Source: Raphanus sativus
Lineage: Eukaryota > Streptophyta > Magnoliopsida > Brassicales > Brassicaceae
Length of the DNA stretch: 64,000 nucleotides
Reading direction: 5' to 3'
NCBI RefSeq assembly: GCF_000801105.2
Contig: NC_079515.1
Coordinates: 28,357,407 to 28,421,406, forward strand
Part shown: positions 36,599-47,735 of the stretch, piece by piece
Layout of the letters: every line of letters begins with the position of its first letter
Position numbering within the stretch: position 1 is the first letter of the stretch
Program-made: the position numbers and the translations under genes
Notes under the pieces: model-generated
Told to the model about the DNA's origin: nothing
The model's input: only the letters and a program-made list of their open reading frames with translations
Databases searched by the model: none

Positions 36599-36613
36599 TT
36601 GGCAACCCACTCT
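36599..36613. repeat. Target-site duplication of the full-length LINE (right copy)
   Basis: TTGGCAACCCACTCT, identical to 30511-30525. Confidence 0.95.
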
Positions 36614-36741
36614 AGCTCCAACCAAATTATCTCCACTTATTATTCATTAATTATTACTAGATTCATTTCACCCATTCCCTTTGTCTAATACATTTATTTC
36701 AAGAACTCTCAATAATTACCTTAATATTTGTGTGTAAGGTA

Positions 36742-36981
36742 CTCCTTCGATATAAGATGTTTAGAATAATTGTTTGTTCCAATATATAAAATATTTTCAT
36801 ATTTTTAGGTAATTTTAATTTATATCAAAAACTGTGTAACCAATCAAATTTATTAGTTCTATTTTGTAATTGGTTAAATAGTTTTAAATTTATAATTTTA
36901 ATAAATTATTTTTGATGAAAAAGTAATTTTCTTAATAAACGTGTTTTACCTAAAACATCTTTTATTTAGAAACGGAGAAAG
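36742..36981. mobile_element. Stowaway-like MITE
   Basis: A 240-bp element flanked by TA (36740-36741 and 36982-36983). Left end CTCCTTCGATATAAGATGTT, right end on the opposite strand CTTTCTCCGTTTCTAAATAA, both leading into AAGATGTTT(T)AG. AT-rich, no coding capacity. Related in its inner repeat to the element at 23081. Confidence 0.65.
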
Positions 36982-37333
36982 TAATTATTAAAGTATTCAT
37001 TCCTCTCATGTCTTTCGTTCCGCGGCAACCATATACTCGTTAAACTCATGCCTCTTCTTCAGAGTTTTCACAGTTTCGCTGATGTTCTGTTTTTTTTGCA
37101 ATGATCTCTTGTTCATTTATTTTAGTATATTCCACTGTTTATTATGTGTTTAGTATTTTTTTTTTGTTTTTTCGGCTATTTGTTTCCACTGCAAATTCTG
37201 TCTTATATTGAAAATTTGATAATAATATTTAACATTTTACCAAAATGAAATTATTTGTGTGTAATAGATGTAATATATAATGTTTAAAAAAAGATGTAAT
37301 ATGTAATGTTTCAAAAAGATGTAAAATATAGTC

Positions 37334-37381
37334 TTTTGAAATAAACTAATTTTTTTTTGGTAGGTTTTGAAATAAACTAAT
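37334..37381. repeat. Micro-insertion: 17-bp direct repeats around T8GGTAGG
   Basis: TTTTGAAATAAACTAAT at 37334-37350 and 37365-37381 flanks a 14-bp insert. Confidence 0.9.
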
Positions 37382-38495
37382 ATACATAACTATTTCTCTC
37401 TCTCTTTATCATTTACAGTTTTTTAAGATTATTTTCCTTTTACATTTATTTTGAAAACCTAAATTTACTCTTTCTACAGAATATATCGTATTACGTTTCC
37501 TATCTCTCATGATTTTATATTTATTTATCTTTCTGTTTCTCAAACTCGAAGTTATTTTGAGATCTCTTACATTTTTACATTTTGACATATATTTTTTGAC
37601 GAAAGTTTGACATATTTTATACACCTTATTTCTTTCTATCTACAATTCTTTGAGCAATCTTGGGTATACACTATTTACATTACTATACCGAATGCATTAT
37701 TATGTCATGATGAGTTACACGTATACATAGTGAAAATTCTATAAATTTAATATTCCATAAATTAATAAAATTTTTGATTTATGAATTAAAATAATATAAA
37801 ATATGACATAATATGATAAATTAATAGTTAAAACCAACTTTTACATGATTAACACTTTTCAGGACAATTTTAAAGTTCAAATTGGAAATCAGTTGATATT
37901 TTGTCCAAAGAGAATACTCTTCACTGCGTGTGCAAACCAAAGAAACTGGAGCACATAAGCTGCGAGACATTTGTGATCTTCTTACAAAAAAAATGGAGCC
38001 CCACCTCAATCTCAAAACATACAGTGGAATATATAAGGTCAGGCTATACGGATGACGTATCTATCTAAAGCATATATTCATACAATTTTGGGTAAGGGAT
38101 GGGATGACATTTGCCGAGAACAATCAATCAGTACTATAGAGGAAGCGGATTGCAATCTGATAGATGATTGTCACTAAGTTTGTTAGGCATGTGTTAAATG
38201 TTCATCGTGAGTTGATCGCCAAGAAATGGTGGTTCTTTGTGAAAGAGATTAAAGAGAGCCAAAATAGTGAAATCTGATACATGGTTATAACTCATAACTT
38301 ACACCATTTTTATCTTCTAATCATATCTACACAAAATAATTTTATGAGAATATGGCATACAAATAACCTGTTAAAAATTGTCCACGGTAGTTGGTAGCAT
38401 GAGATGCTACTATGTGAGAGATAAATTCTATGAAACAATCACAGAGTGGTTAGAGAAACGTATGTGGCAGCGCATAGGTGTTCTTCATTTTAGAT

Positions 38496-38548
38496 ACCAA
38501 TTCAGTAAGTTTTTTTTTTTTTTTTTGCTAAAACCAATTCAGTAAGTT
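38496..38548. repeat. Micro-insertion: 16-bp direct repeats around T15GCTAAA
   Basis: ACCAATTCAGTAAGTT at 38496-38511 and 38533-38548 flanks a 21-bp insert. Confidence 0.92.
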
Positions 38549-39119
38549 CTCACCAATTTTAAATATCCATCTAAGAAATACTCAAATAAAAAGTTTTTGA
38601 AAACTTATTAATGGTGTGTAAGGTTTCTAGAAATCCATCCATCATTTGAACATTAATTTGCATCTAATTACTTATAAGAACTCCATCTTCAAACGATGGA
38701 TGAGATTGATTTAAAGGACAATAAGAAAGACTGCCAGATTTTTTCTCAATAGTGAAGTGCTAACTAGTTAACCATTTATGAGGCCGCCGCTTCTACTCCT
38801 CCTTCGCTCCTATTCCTCCTATATTAGCTCGTATTTTGTGTTTGCAAATGGAGTACAAAATTTTTGATGGTAATCATCAAAAGTTTTAGTATTGAAAAGA
38901 AAGAGAGGGTCCTATACGTTGATGTTCATAGCGGTTCCATGTTTCCACAAACCCATACTTGTTAAGATCCTGTTTCTGAAATAAAAATACATCGCCACAG
39001 AAAACATATTGTCACGAATTCTGGGACAGGCAACCCAACCTACATTTATCAACTTATAAACCAAATCGTGTACAAGTGCTAATCATACAGCTTCGTTAAG
39101 TGGTAACACAATCTATTGT

Positions 39120-39983
39120 GAATCTAAAAAGCCGAAGAGGAGAGAGAGAAAGAAAAAGTGCTCTCTTCCATCTCTACAAAACTGCCGCTGCTTGTGTTTC
39201 CGGTCGACGAGTTTGGCTCCCTTAGCCACCGTCGGCCGGCCTTCCTTTGTCTTTTTTCACTTTTCTTTTCGGTGCATGTGTAAATTGGAAGGCAAGGGTT
39301 CTCCGGGATCCCTTTTCCTCTGTTTTCCTCGGCTCCGGGATGAGGAAAACCTCTTTTATCTCTCTCATCACCGTTTTCGTCTCCAGCATCGCATCTCATG
39401 ATAGATGGATGGTTGGCTTATGGTCTCTGGGGCCGCGCCGTTTCCTTCGTCGGTGGTGGTTGCCGGCTTTCGTCTCTTTTGGGTTTGCTCGCACTGCATG
39501 ATGGGTCGATTGTGTGTGATTGGTGGCCAAGATCGGATGAGATCGCGAGTTAGATGCTCTCTGAGGCTGTGGCGTAAGTGTTGAACCTGAATTCCTTTAC
39601 TTCTGATACTGTTGTCGGAAGTGGCGTTCGGTGTTCGTTATGAGTTTCCCGGTGTTTTCCGGTGGGAAGTTTAGTGTTTGGTTTCAGTGGCGACTTCCAA
39701 TTGAGGACAAAGACGATGATTTTGATTCCGATGGAGAGACGACCGGTGGTCCCGGCGGCGACTTCCTCGGCTGAGATGGTGATGTTGCAACCATCGACAC
39801 GCGTTGTTCTGGATGCTTAGGGTTCGACACGTGGGGCGGTGGAGGTTGAGTCACGACCTTTTCATCTTGGGCTTGGAAGTTTAGGTGGCCTAATGGGCTA
39901 GGTTGTTTTTTTTTGTGTGGGCTCGGTTTTGGGTCAGTGTGTATGTTGGTTTTTTCTTTGGTCTTTTTAGGCTTTATTAATAA
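39120..39983. other. G/T-rich non-coding tract
   Basis: About 860 bp, relatively GC-rich and G/T-skewed, without a convincing ORF. The composition is like 9280-10340. It ends directly at a Helitron terminus. Possibly a decayed non-coding retroelement. Confidence 0.3.
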
Positions 39984-40416
39984 CTAGATTCTGACCTGCC
40001 CTTCAGAGGGCGGGTATGTTTTTTGTTGAAAAAATTAATCTTATGTCATGAATATTTTTATCCTTGATAAATTATATTTTGTTAAGAATTTTATGAAATT
40101 TATCTAAAATTATTGTATGAATTATTTTTGTTATTTTAAATATGACCAAAATTTTGAAGACTCCAAATAATTCTGACCCATATTATGATTTTTGTTTATT
40201 AACCTGCTATTAAACTTGTGAATTATTTCACGTGATTTTATTTTTAGTATTTTAATTTAAATAAAAAGTTTAATATTTTTAAACTATTGTTTTTTGTCCT
40301 AGACCCGTTATGTATTGATAAAATCTGTTTTTGTGTATTTTAAAAAGTTTATATGATTTTTTATTTCAAATGAAACTATTTTTTTAAATATTTGAGAACA
40401 TTCGGGTCTTCAGAAT
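39984..40416 (-). mobile_element. Helitron 3' terminus and body (minus strand)
   Basis: On the minus strand a CCTGCCC/GGGCGGG-type hairpin (7 bp with a G-T pair, near 39995-40015) is followed by GGTCAGAATCTAG ending at 39984; host A at 39983. The body extends rightward. Its 5' end is not resolved, and a second similar terminus follows at 40417. Confidence 0.65.
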
Positions 40417-41180
40417 CTAGATTCTGACCCGCTCTTTTAAAAGGACATGTATATTTTTTTTGTTTAATTTTTTTCTAGATATTTAATTGTAATACTTGTG
40501 TTTTTTTCTTAATCATATTTTTTTGTAGTCATATATGTGTATGGATCCGCATTCTTCGGTTCCTGAAAATTTAGATCCATATAGATATTTATAGTTTTTC
40601 AGGTCTACTCGGCCCGGATCTTGTCGAACTCTTGTCGGTTCAGATATATAATTCTAATATCCGTAAAACACTTGTAATTTTAGTTTTTTTGGATTCGGGT
40701 TGATTTGGGTATATAGGACCCGGAAAAGACCTGACATATCCAAACTGAATTTGAAAACTCGAAAAGTACCTGCAAATCCTAAAAATACCTGGAGAAAATA
40801 TATCTGAAACTTACCCAAAATCAGATCCGAAAACCCGAAAGGTACCTCAAATTTTACCCGAACACCCAAATTATATTTTTTGGAGATCTAAAATTTACCC
40901 GAAACCTGAAATTATACCTAAAAACCTGAACCCGAAACTTAAAAAAATATCTGAAATATCCAAAATACACACAATCATCCAAATTTACCTAATATATAAT
41001 AATTTTTGAGTATTTCGAATACCCGATTGGGTCTCTTGTAGGAAGTAGATCCAAACCGAGATTCGTGGGTCCCCATAAAAAAGATCCAATAAATATTTTA
41101 GCATAGACTCGGATCTGAACCTGTATTTTCGGATCCGTTCTAGTTTGGTTTCTCGGGTCCGGTAAAATGTTAGACCTATA
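40417..41180 (-). mobile_element. Second Helitron-like 3' terminus and AT-rich body (minus strand)
   Basis: CTAGATTCTGACCCGC at 40417-40432 repeats the terminus at 39984, with a weaker hairpin. The body contains oligopyrimidine/ACCCGAA-rich stretches common in Brassicaceae repeats. The right boundary is arbitrary. Confidence 0.4.
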
Positions 41181-42540
41181 TTAGATCTTGATATGTGCTT
41201 GAAGCGCATATATAGTGTTGTTTTGTATTTTTTTCTGTAAATATGTCTGAAATTAATTATTAATATTTTATTATTAAATTTCTAATCATAAATTTATGAA
41301 TACAAATTGAAGATTTATTTTAAAATTTAAATATACTAATTTTTAGTTTATTAAAAATATTGCACTACAAACTATAAATAATATACATATATATACACAG
41401 TTATGCTAAATTATAACACATACCATAAAACCATAATTTTATATAAGAATTGTAATAGCATATTTTTAGTAAAATAGTCTAAACTGGTCTAACTATATAA
41501 TCCTAACAACCGTTAGTTACTTTATAAAGTTAAAGTTACATATGTATGCAGTTAGTTACATATGTATGTAGTTATCAGCAGGGTTGGTTCCCGATTAATG
41601 TGGGGAAGAAGAGGTGGTTACGTTGATATATAAAATGTAAAAATAGAGAAATGATTAAAGGTAAGCATCATGGATTTAGATAGATGGACATAACTTTATA
41701 TCAATTGGTCATGCTGAAAAATTAATAGAATAGATACTTTAAGATGGCAAAAAAAAAAAGTGGTAACACAATCTTAACTTTAGTTAGGTTAGTCACATGC
41801 ACCCCCGTAAATACAAAGTTGCATAGATTGGCGTAGCCAGCCAGCCACCACCATGTTCACAACCACAATCCACAAGACACCGAATCACGACGTGGCAGTT
41901 AAACTTTGCCACGTGTAGCTTAGTAACACAAACTTAATCCATAAGCAACTTGGAAATTTGGACTCTGGACTTGGAGCGTGTTTTCTTTAGGAAAATTACA
42001 GACGTACCAATCAACTTGTGTATATCGTGATCACTTAACAAAGTCTACACATTTATACAAACTTCAATTTAAAACTTAATTTACTTTATAACTTTATATT
42101 TAAGGTTGAATATAGAGTGGGTGTACCATGCATATGAAATAGCGTTATACTTATATACGACTGTTATTTGAAGGTAGGAATTGAAAAATATATTTGGCTA
42201 AATATATGTGTATATATATATATGTAAGTGGAAATTACTTTTCTATAATATAAGTAAAAATAAAATTTGTTGAAGTATATTTACTTTTTTTTTCAGTCAA
42301 CATGTTTAAGTGTATTTACTATCAAGAGAAGTTTGAAATGTAAATTTCGGTTTATTATGTAAATTAGTGCGTGATCTTATGAAAATTGACATAAGAAAAA
42401 GAGAATATGTTATTTATCGGGATGATGTGCATAGAGTGTGACGTTTTAGTGAAAAAGTAGCATAGTTTGAATAAAATATAAGGTGATAATCTCATGTTAA
42501 TCATTGGTTCCAAGTTAGGTTTTACCTTATTATCTGCAAA
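41181..42540. other. AT-rich intergenic, no gene seen
   Basis: Includes a weak hairpin near 41192-41210, the micro-insertion at 42273-42320, and the distal promoter of HSFA7B. Confidence 0.35.
42273..42320. repeat. Micro-insertion, diverged repeats
   Basis: AAGTATATTTACT (42273-42285) and AAGTGTATTTACT (42308-42320), one mismatch, flank a 22-bp insert beginning with T8. Confidence 0.6.
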
Positions 42541-42548
42541 AGTATAAG

Positions 42549-42561
42549 TTCCGGAACGTTC
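42549..42561. promoter_or_regulatory. Perfect heat-shock element upstream of HSFA7B
   Basis: TTCCGGAACGTTC: three alternating nGAAn units with exact 2-base spacing (TTC-GAA-TTC), 375 bases before the HSFA7B ATG. Such elements bind trimeric heat-stress factors. Confidence 0.85.
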
Positions 42562-42601
42562 TAAGAAAGGATACGCAGGTGCACCCATTGTCTTGTACTA
42601 T

Positions 42602-42614
42602 TTCTAGAAAGTTC
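42602..42614. promoter_or_regulatory. Second perfect heat-shock element
   Basis: TTCTAGAAAGTTC: again TTC-nn-GAA-nn-TTC, 53 bases downstream of the first and about 50 bases before the TATA-like box. Confidence 0.85.
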
Positions 42615-42662
42615 AGCTAAATATTTGACCCAAAAAAGCTTTGTATACGTATCTAACTCTTC

Positions 42663-42671
42663 TATTTATAA
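42663..42671 (+). promoter_or_regulatory. TATA-like box of HSFA7B
   Basis: TATTTATAA, 265 bases upstream of the ATG and just downstream of the two heat-shock elements. Confidence 0.6.
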
Positions 42672-42935
42672 GTCACATACGTGGCCAATCTCTTCACCAC
42701 ATCTTCTTCCTCAATTACCATAAACTAACACACATCAAAAGCAGAGTGTTGTGTGTTTTCAAAAGACGCACTTCCCGCGTCTTTCCAAGCCCATTTTTGT
42801 TTATTTGTTGTTAGTCTTCAATAATTTAGAAACCCAAATGATTCGTTTCGTCCCCTGCACCAAAACTTATGAAAAAAACAATATTAGGTCAAAGGTGTCA
42901 TCATCGAAGGTCTATTATTGATTCAAAGAAGGAAG

Positions 42936-44318
42936 ATGGATCCATCGTCGAGTTCGAGAGCGTGGCCGATGCCGATGCCGATGCCAATGGAAGGATTGCA
43001 AGAACCAGGGCCAGGTCCGTTTCTGACAAAGACTTTCGAGATGGTGGACGATCCAAACACAAACCACATTGTGTCGTGGAACAGGGGAGGCATTAGTTTT
43101 GTCGTGTGGGATCCACATTCTTTCTCCGCGACTATTCTTCCTCTATACTTCAAGCACAACAACTTCTCCAGTTTCGTCAGACAACTCAACACTTACGTAA
43201 GTATCTCTGTTTCTCACGTCATTGCTACGGAATTTGTTTGTATTTTTTTCTTTCACTCTTTTTGTGCTCCCCTCTGATCTTTATAGTTCTGGAGGACCTC
43301 GACGAAGCGTTCGGCCTCCAGTTACTGCGAAATGGTAATTTGTTTTGGTTTATTTTGTGGAATTCATTGTTTCAACTTTCAACCCATACCTCCGTATGAG
43401 GTTTTGGTTTATTTTGTGGTAATGTTGTTGAAATAAGTTAAAAAGACTCTAGGTAGCAGTGACAAAAAAAAAGTTTTTTTTTGGTAACGTCTAGAAACTT
43501 TATCCATGTTTTTTCTTTTTTTTGCAAAAAAACTTTATCCATGTTATAAATATATTCCACAAGACACTTATTCGCTCCATCCGAGCGAGACATTCTTCGA
43601 TCTATTAAGCGTAAAACAGAAACAATAATATAAAAAAAAAAACTGAAGGTGGATTATTTTTACAGTGGTATGCTGATTACTACTCTTTTATTTAAGAAGA
43701 CATGGCAAGCGAAACCTTACCTCTTATTTTTTACTAATCTTGATAATAATATATGATTCTCAGGGATTCAGAAAGATTGAGGCAGAGAGATGGGAATTTA
43801 TGAATGAAGGTTTCTTGATGGGACAGAGAGACCTTCTCAAAAGCATCAAGCGACGAACCTCCTCCTCTGCTCCTCCCTCGCTCCATCACTCTCAAGGCGA
43901 CCCCTGCGTCGAGCTGCGGCAAGAGAGGCATGTTCTGATGATGGAGATCTCGAGACTCAGACAGCAGGAGCAGAGAGCGAGAGGCTATATCCAAGCCATG
44001 GAGCAGAGGATCGATGGAGCAGAGAGGAAACAGAGACATATGATGTCTTTTCTGAGGCGTGTCGCGAAGAACCCCGCTCTTCTGCAGCAGCTACTCGAGC
44101 AGCAGAAGAAAGAACTAGAGGAGGCTTCGATGGATCAGGTCAAACAGGAGACGGTGGGACACGTTTCGGAGCTGGATGCTCTGGCACTAGAGATGCAAGG
44201 ACATGGACGTCAACGGACTGAGGAGGTGGAGAGGGAACTCGACGACGGGTTTTGGGAAGAACTACTAATGAACAAGGATGAAGATGATGAAGAAGAGGCG
44301 AATGTGAACACATGTTAA
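42936..44318 (+). CDS. HSFA7B: Heat stress transcription factor A-7b
   Basis: Two exons, 42936-43196 and 43764-44318, give 271 residues. Residues 28-88 and the following stretch form the HSF DNA-binding domain ([57 protein letters not shown]), with the intron at the position conserved in all plant HSFs, between LNTY and [13 protein letters not shown] heptad HR-A/B oligomerisation region follows (about 145-195: [20 protein letters not shown] ... [11 protein letters not shown]), then basic [11 protein letters not shown] and a C-terminal AHA activation motif DDGFWEELL. The N-terminus [10 protein letters not shown] is as I recall for HSFA7B. An in-frame codon set six residues upstream lacks a better start. 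Nuclear activator of heat-induced genes, probably heat-induced itself given the two upstream heat-shock elements. Confidence 0.95.
43495..43545. repeat. Micro-insertion: 16-bp direct repeats in the HSFA7B intron
   Basis: AAACTTTATCCATGTT at 43495-43510 and 43530-43545 flanks the 19-bp insert TTTTCTTTTTTTTGCAAAA. Confidence 0.9.
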
Positions 44319-44665
44319 CTAGGTTCTTGTTCGAACCTAGTTATCAATAAATTAATGAAATACAAAGGAGATGTATAATATTTATAATAGTACTGCTCAA
44401 TAAAAGCAAACAATTTTGGAGAAAGATCAACGTCGTGTTTATGGATACAGAGTACAAACACATACATAAATAGTATAAACTAGGGTTGCATGAACACCAC
44501 AACATTTTATTTTAAAAAGGAAATCCATCACAATTCACGACAACCATTCATAATAAAAGTTTTTTTTTTTCAACTCAACCCCTAATAACAACAACTTGGC
44601 TGCAAGGGACATATGAGTGAGACATACGTAATGACGCGTGTGCTGAGGGGTTGAAATTTATAAAA

Positions 44666-45013
44666 TTAGGAGCAGCCGGGCTTGCGACAGACACAAGCGT
44701 GGGAGTTAGAGGCGGGGTGTGAGACGCACTCGCCTTTTGCGGCTCCTTCGTTGATGCAAAAGTCGTTGCAAAGTTTGTGTCCGGCAGTACCCAACCAACA
44801 CTTGAAGTTTGGAAGACCCTTGCATTCCCACTTACACCCTTGCGCTTCCCCCTTGTCCATTAATCCTATGATCATCATATATACCAATTAGTATGCCTTT
44901 TCAGATCAAGTTATCCTAGAGGCCAGATCGAAGGTTGAAATTAATAGAATACCTGTAGAAACCAACAAGAATACGAGGAGAAGGGTAGAGAGGTTGATGA
45001 TGATCTTCCCCAT
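44666..45013 (-). CDS. Defensin-like secreted cysteine-rich peptide
   Basis: Two exons, 45013-44953 and 44865-44666, give 86 residues. Exon 1 encodes a signal peptide (MGKIIINLSTLLLVFLLVST); exon 2 encodes the mature cysteine-rich domain, with the intron near the signal/mature boundary as in plant defensin-like genes. The mature part (CKWECKGL ... KCWLG ... KLCNDFC ... GECVSH ... HACVCRKPGC) has nine cysteines, with C-x3-C and C-x-C spacings of the defensin fold. Defensin-like peptides are secreted and act in defence or cell signalling. The location next to HSFA7B matches the Arabidopsis DEFL gene I recall as AT3G63360. The odd cysteine count is unusual. Confidence 0.88.
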
Positions 45014-46202
45014 TTTTTCTTTGTTTGTTGCTTATTAGCTATAGTTCAATGAAAATGAGCTTAGGAATATGAGGTTGGGGAGAGGTTATCTATGTACTAG
45101 ACATATTCGTTGACCAAAGAGTTTTTTCAGCAATAGATAGGTGACGATCATCGAGATATGATTTAATAATTAGGTCCCATAAGACGTGCGAGGCACACGT
45201 CGCTCTCTCTCTCTCATTTCTCTTCTCCATTAATTTGCTTCCCCGAGTCTACCCAAAACCCGCGTCGCCAGACCAACTTGTGAATATATTTAGTTATTTA
45301 CTAGTATTATTTCTCTTATATATTTTTGCCAACCTTTATGATTTTGATGTTTATCTTTTGTTTTCTGGGTACTCAACACTTTTATTTTTAAATAAATTAT
45401 CAGCAAATGATATTAATATCATAATACAAATTGTGTATTTAAATAAAACTGATTTTTCATTGATTTTTTAGGTATTCGGCAGGTAGAGATGGGTTGCGAA
45501 TTGGATCTATTCTGCAAGACCCGTCCGCAGCAGGCAACAACTCACTTTCTGATTCTAAAAAGATATATGATCTATCAGTCTTTAATGAAAAAACCTCACT
45601 TGATCCACAACAATCTCATGAATCAAGTGGGTTATCCGTTAAAAATAAAATCTTTTTAAAAACAAATACACAAAGTGGAGTCTATTTTAACTTCACTAGA
45701 CACATGTTTGATCATCAAACTTTGATGCAATGCAACAAACATATTACATTTTAAGTTTCAACAAACACCCAGCAAATATCAGACACAACTGTACATAAGT
45801 TTTTCTTGTTCAAACTGAAACAAAGCTAAGAACATATTACAAGGTCTTCTTTTCTTTTTCTTGATGTGGAGTTTCTCACCTCACCTGAATGGTCAATATA
45901 AAAGTAGTCAGCAAACAAACTATAGTGAAGCACTAACATTACCAATCTCAAAGCTCAGGTGTATAACTTGTTGCAACGATTGCTGTGAATCAAGTGATCG
46001 ATATGGATGCAAGTTACAGTGACTCACACTTTTCTCAAGATTTTATGATCTTTAAGTTAAACATTGCTAGAAAAAATACACTTCAAGTATTTTTTCAAAA
46101 TTTCAAATACCATAGTTCAATTCAAAACTGAATACATTTTGGAAATCATATCACCTATACTTGCGAATCATTCCAAAACTTGATTACACAGTAATTGACA
46201 TA
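45014..46202. other. Intergenic, no gene seen
   Basis: Promoter side of the defensin-like gene, then AT-rich sequence; nothing recognised. Confidence 0.4.
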
Positions 46203-46845
46203 TCTATACTATTAAAATAGAAGTACAAATAAGAAATATTCCTTATATTTGCACAATATTTACATGCCATTGAAATAGTTAATAAGTTTAACATTAAATA
46301 TTTTTTGTCTTTTCCTTTTTTAATAAATCGTTTCCTAAATCTACTAAGAAAGAGGTTAAGTTATGTCAACAACACTATAAACGTGCATTTCTTGAAGTAA
46401 TATTAAAGCCTCTAATAAATACGAAAAGTAGTTTTAAGTGGATTTCTTGCTGATACGCTTTGATCTGTTTGTATATGTGAATTTATGTTTGCTTTTTTCA
46501 TTCATAATAAGTCATGGAATAAATTGCATATAATTTTTTTATTTCCTTATGAATATTATAACTAATGTACCAATTTTTAATATCAGACTAATTTATAGTT
46601 GTCTATTTTTTCTACTGTTTAATTCACGAAATTAATTTTCTAGATATTTTATAGATAAATTTAATTATACAATTTTTTATATAATATCCAATAAATATCA
46701 TTTTTATAATTTGTGGTAAAATGCAAAAAAATATTCGATGTAACTAACACATTATTATCTTTCAAAATACAATATTAATACAGAATTGCAAATTATATAT
46801 AATATTTATAAAAACAAAATTGATACAGAGCGGGTCAAAATCTAG
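46203..46845 (+). mobile_element. Non-autonomous Helitron (643 bp)
   Basis: Begins TCTATACTATTAAAATAG after a host A (46202) and ends GAGCGGGTCAAAATCTAG before a host T (46846). The terminal hairpin has largely decayed. No coding capacity. Confidence 0.8.
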
Positions 46846-47430
46846 TTTTCATTAAACATTAAACATAATAATTTGCAAGTTGTATGATTCATCTCTAGCA
46901 TTTAAGTGTAGGTAGACAATGAAAACATTAAGTTATATCAATATATATTTGATTTACTCTGAAAATGAATATGCGTTTTGGAAATGCATATCAAAACTTA
47001 GCAACAAATTATTTTATTTGTATTTATCTAATCGCAATATGAACAATCAATAAATTATAGACAATTAAAAACTGTTGATCTATCATAAATGTTGTATACT
47101 ATAAATCGAACAACATCGTTATGAATATGTGAGTGATGTGTGGATCAACCTCGTCTGGATGCATGTATCAACCTTTAATTTTATATTAATATAGTAATAG
47201 TTTGACAAAAAAACAAAAATGTACATATATTAATATTAAAAGCAGGAAGCAGAAGCCTGGATATCAAGCTAGCCAGGGTGGTATTCATAGAGGCCTTTTA
47301 CTATCTGTTTCTGTTTCAGGCCTTTTTAATTCATGGTCTCTCTCCCCTTTTTACCCAACCCAAGTACCCAACCATCTCTTTAAAAAAATTTAACATTATC
47401 AGATGTTCCTCAAATCCTCTCTTTCTATAA
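46846..47430. other. Intergenic, no gene seen
   Basis: AT-rich; the right part is the distal promoter of MIR167B. Confidence 0.4.
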
Positions 47431-47434
47431 ACAT

Positions 47435-47445
47435 CTATAAATAAA
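47435..47445 (+). promoter_or_regulatory. Likely TATA box of MIR167B
   Basis: CTATAAATAAA followed about 20 bases later by a CTTCATCTCTCATG initiator-like stretch, 190 bases upstream of the mature miRNA. This fits Pol II transcription of the precursor. Confidence 0.55.
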
Positions 47446-47619
47446 CCACAAGGCTTCATCTCTCATGTCCTTTTTATCATGCTTTGGTTTAGTTTACTTC
47501 CAAGATTACAGTTTTTTTCTTCACCAAAACGTATCTACCTCCTTCCGTTCCATACATTATTAATCCCTCAAATATGTTTTGTACAAGGTTTTGCTCATGT
47601 ATTTTGAAGACAAGTCCAC

Positions 47620-47735
47620 AAGGGAACAAGTGAAGCTGCCAGCATGATCTATCTTTGGTTAATATATGAATGTGGAAACATATTGTTTAAACCCAAGCTA
47701 GGTCATGCTCTGACAGCCTCACTCCTTCCTTGTTT
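47620..47735 (+). ncRNA. MIR167B: miR167 precursor (MIR167B)
   Basis: The 21 bases at 47631-47651 (starting TGAAGCTGCCAGCATGATC) are the mature miR167a/b sequence. The opposite arm at 47700-47723 (AGGTCATGCTCTGACAGCCT then CACT) pairs with it, with G-U pairs and a small bulge, around a loop of about 48 bases, giving a normal plant stem-loop with the miRNA on the 5' arm. miR167 directs cleavage of ARF6 and ARF8 mRNAs in auxin signalling. The position between the defensin-like gene and AGG1 matches Arabidopsis MIR167B (AT3G63375). The gene is on the plus strand with a TATA box at 47435. Confidence 0.93.

Larger units (their letters stand above)
36984..39120. other. AT-rich intergenic, no gene seen
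   Basis: Two micro-insertions (37334-37381, 38496-38548); otherwise nothing recognised. Confidence 0.4.

Noticed and set aside
41192..41215. Helitron-like hairpin followed by ATATATAG
   Set aside because: Stem is short with a G-U pair and the end is not CTAG; too weak to call.
43106..43399. 97-codon ORF over the HSFA7B exon 1/intron boundary
   Set aside because: Out of frame with HSFA7B and runs through its intron.
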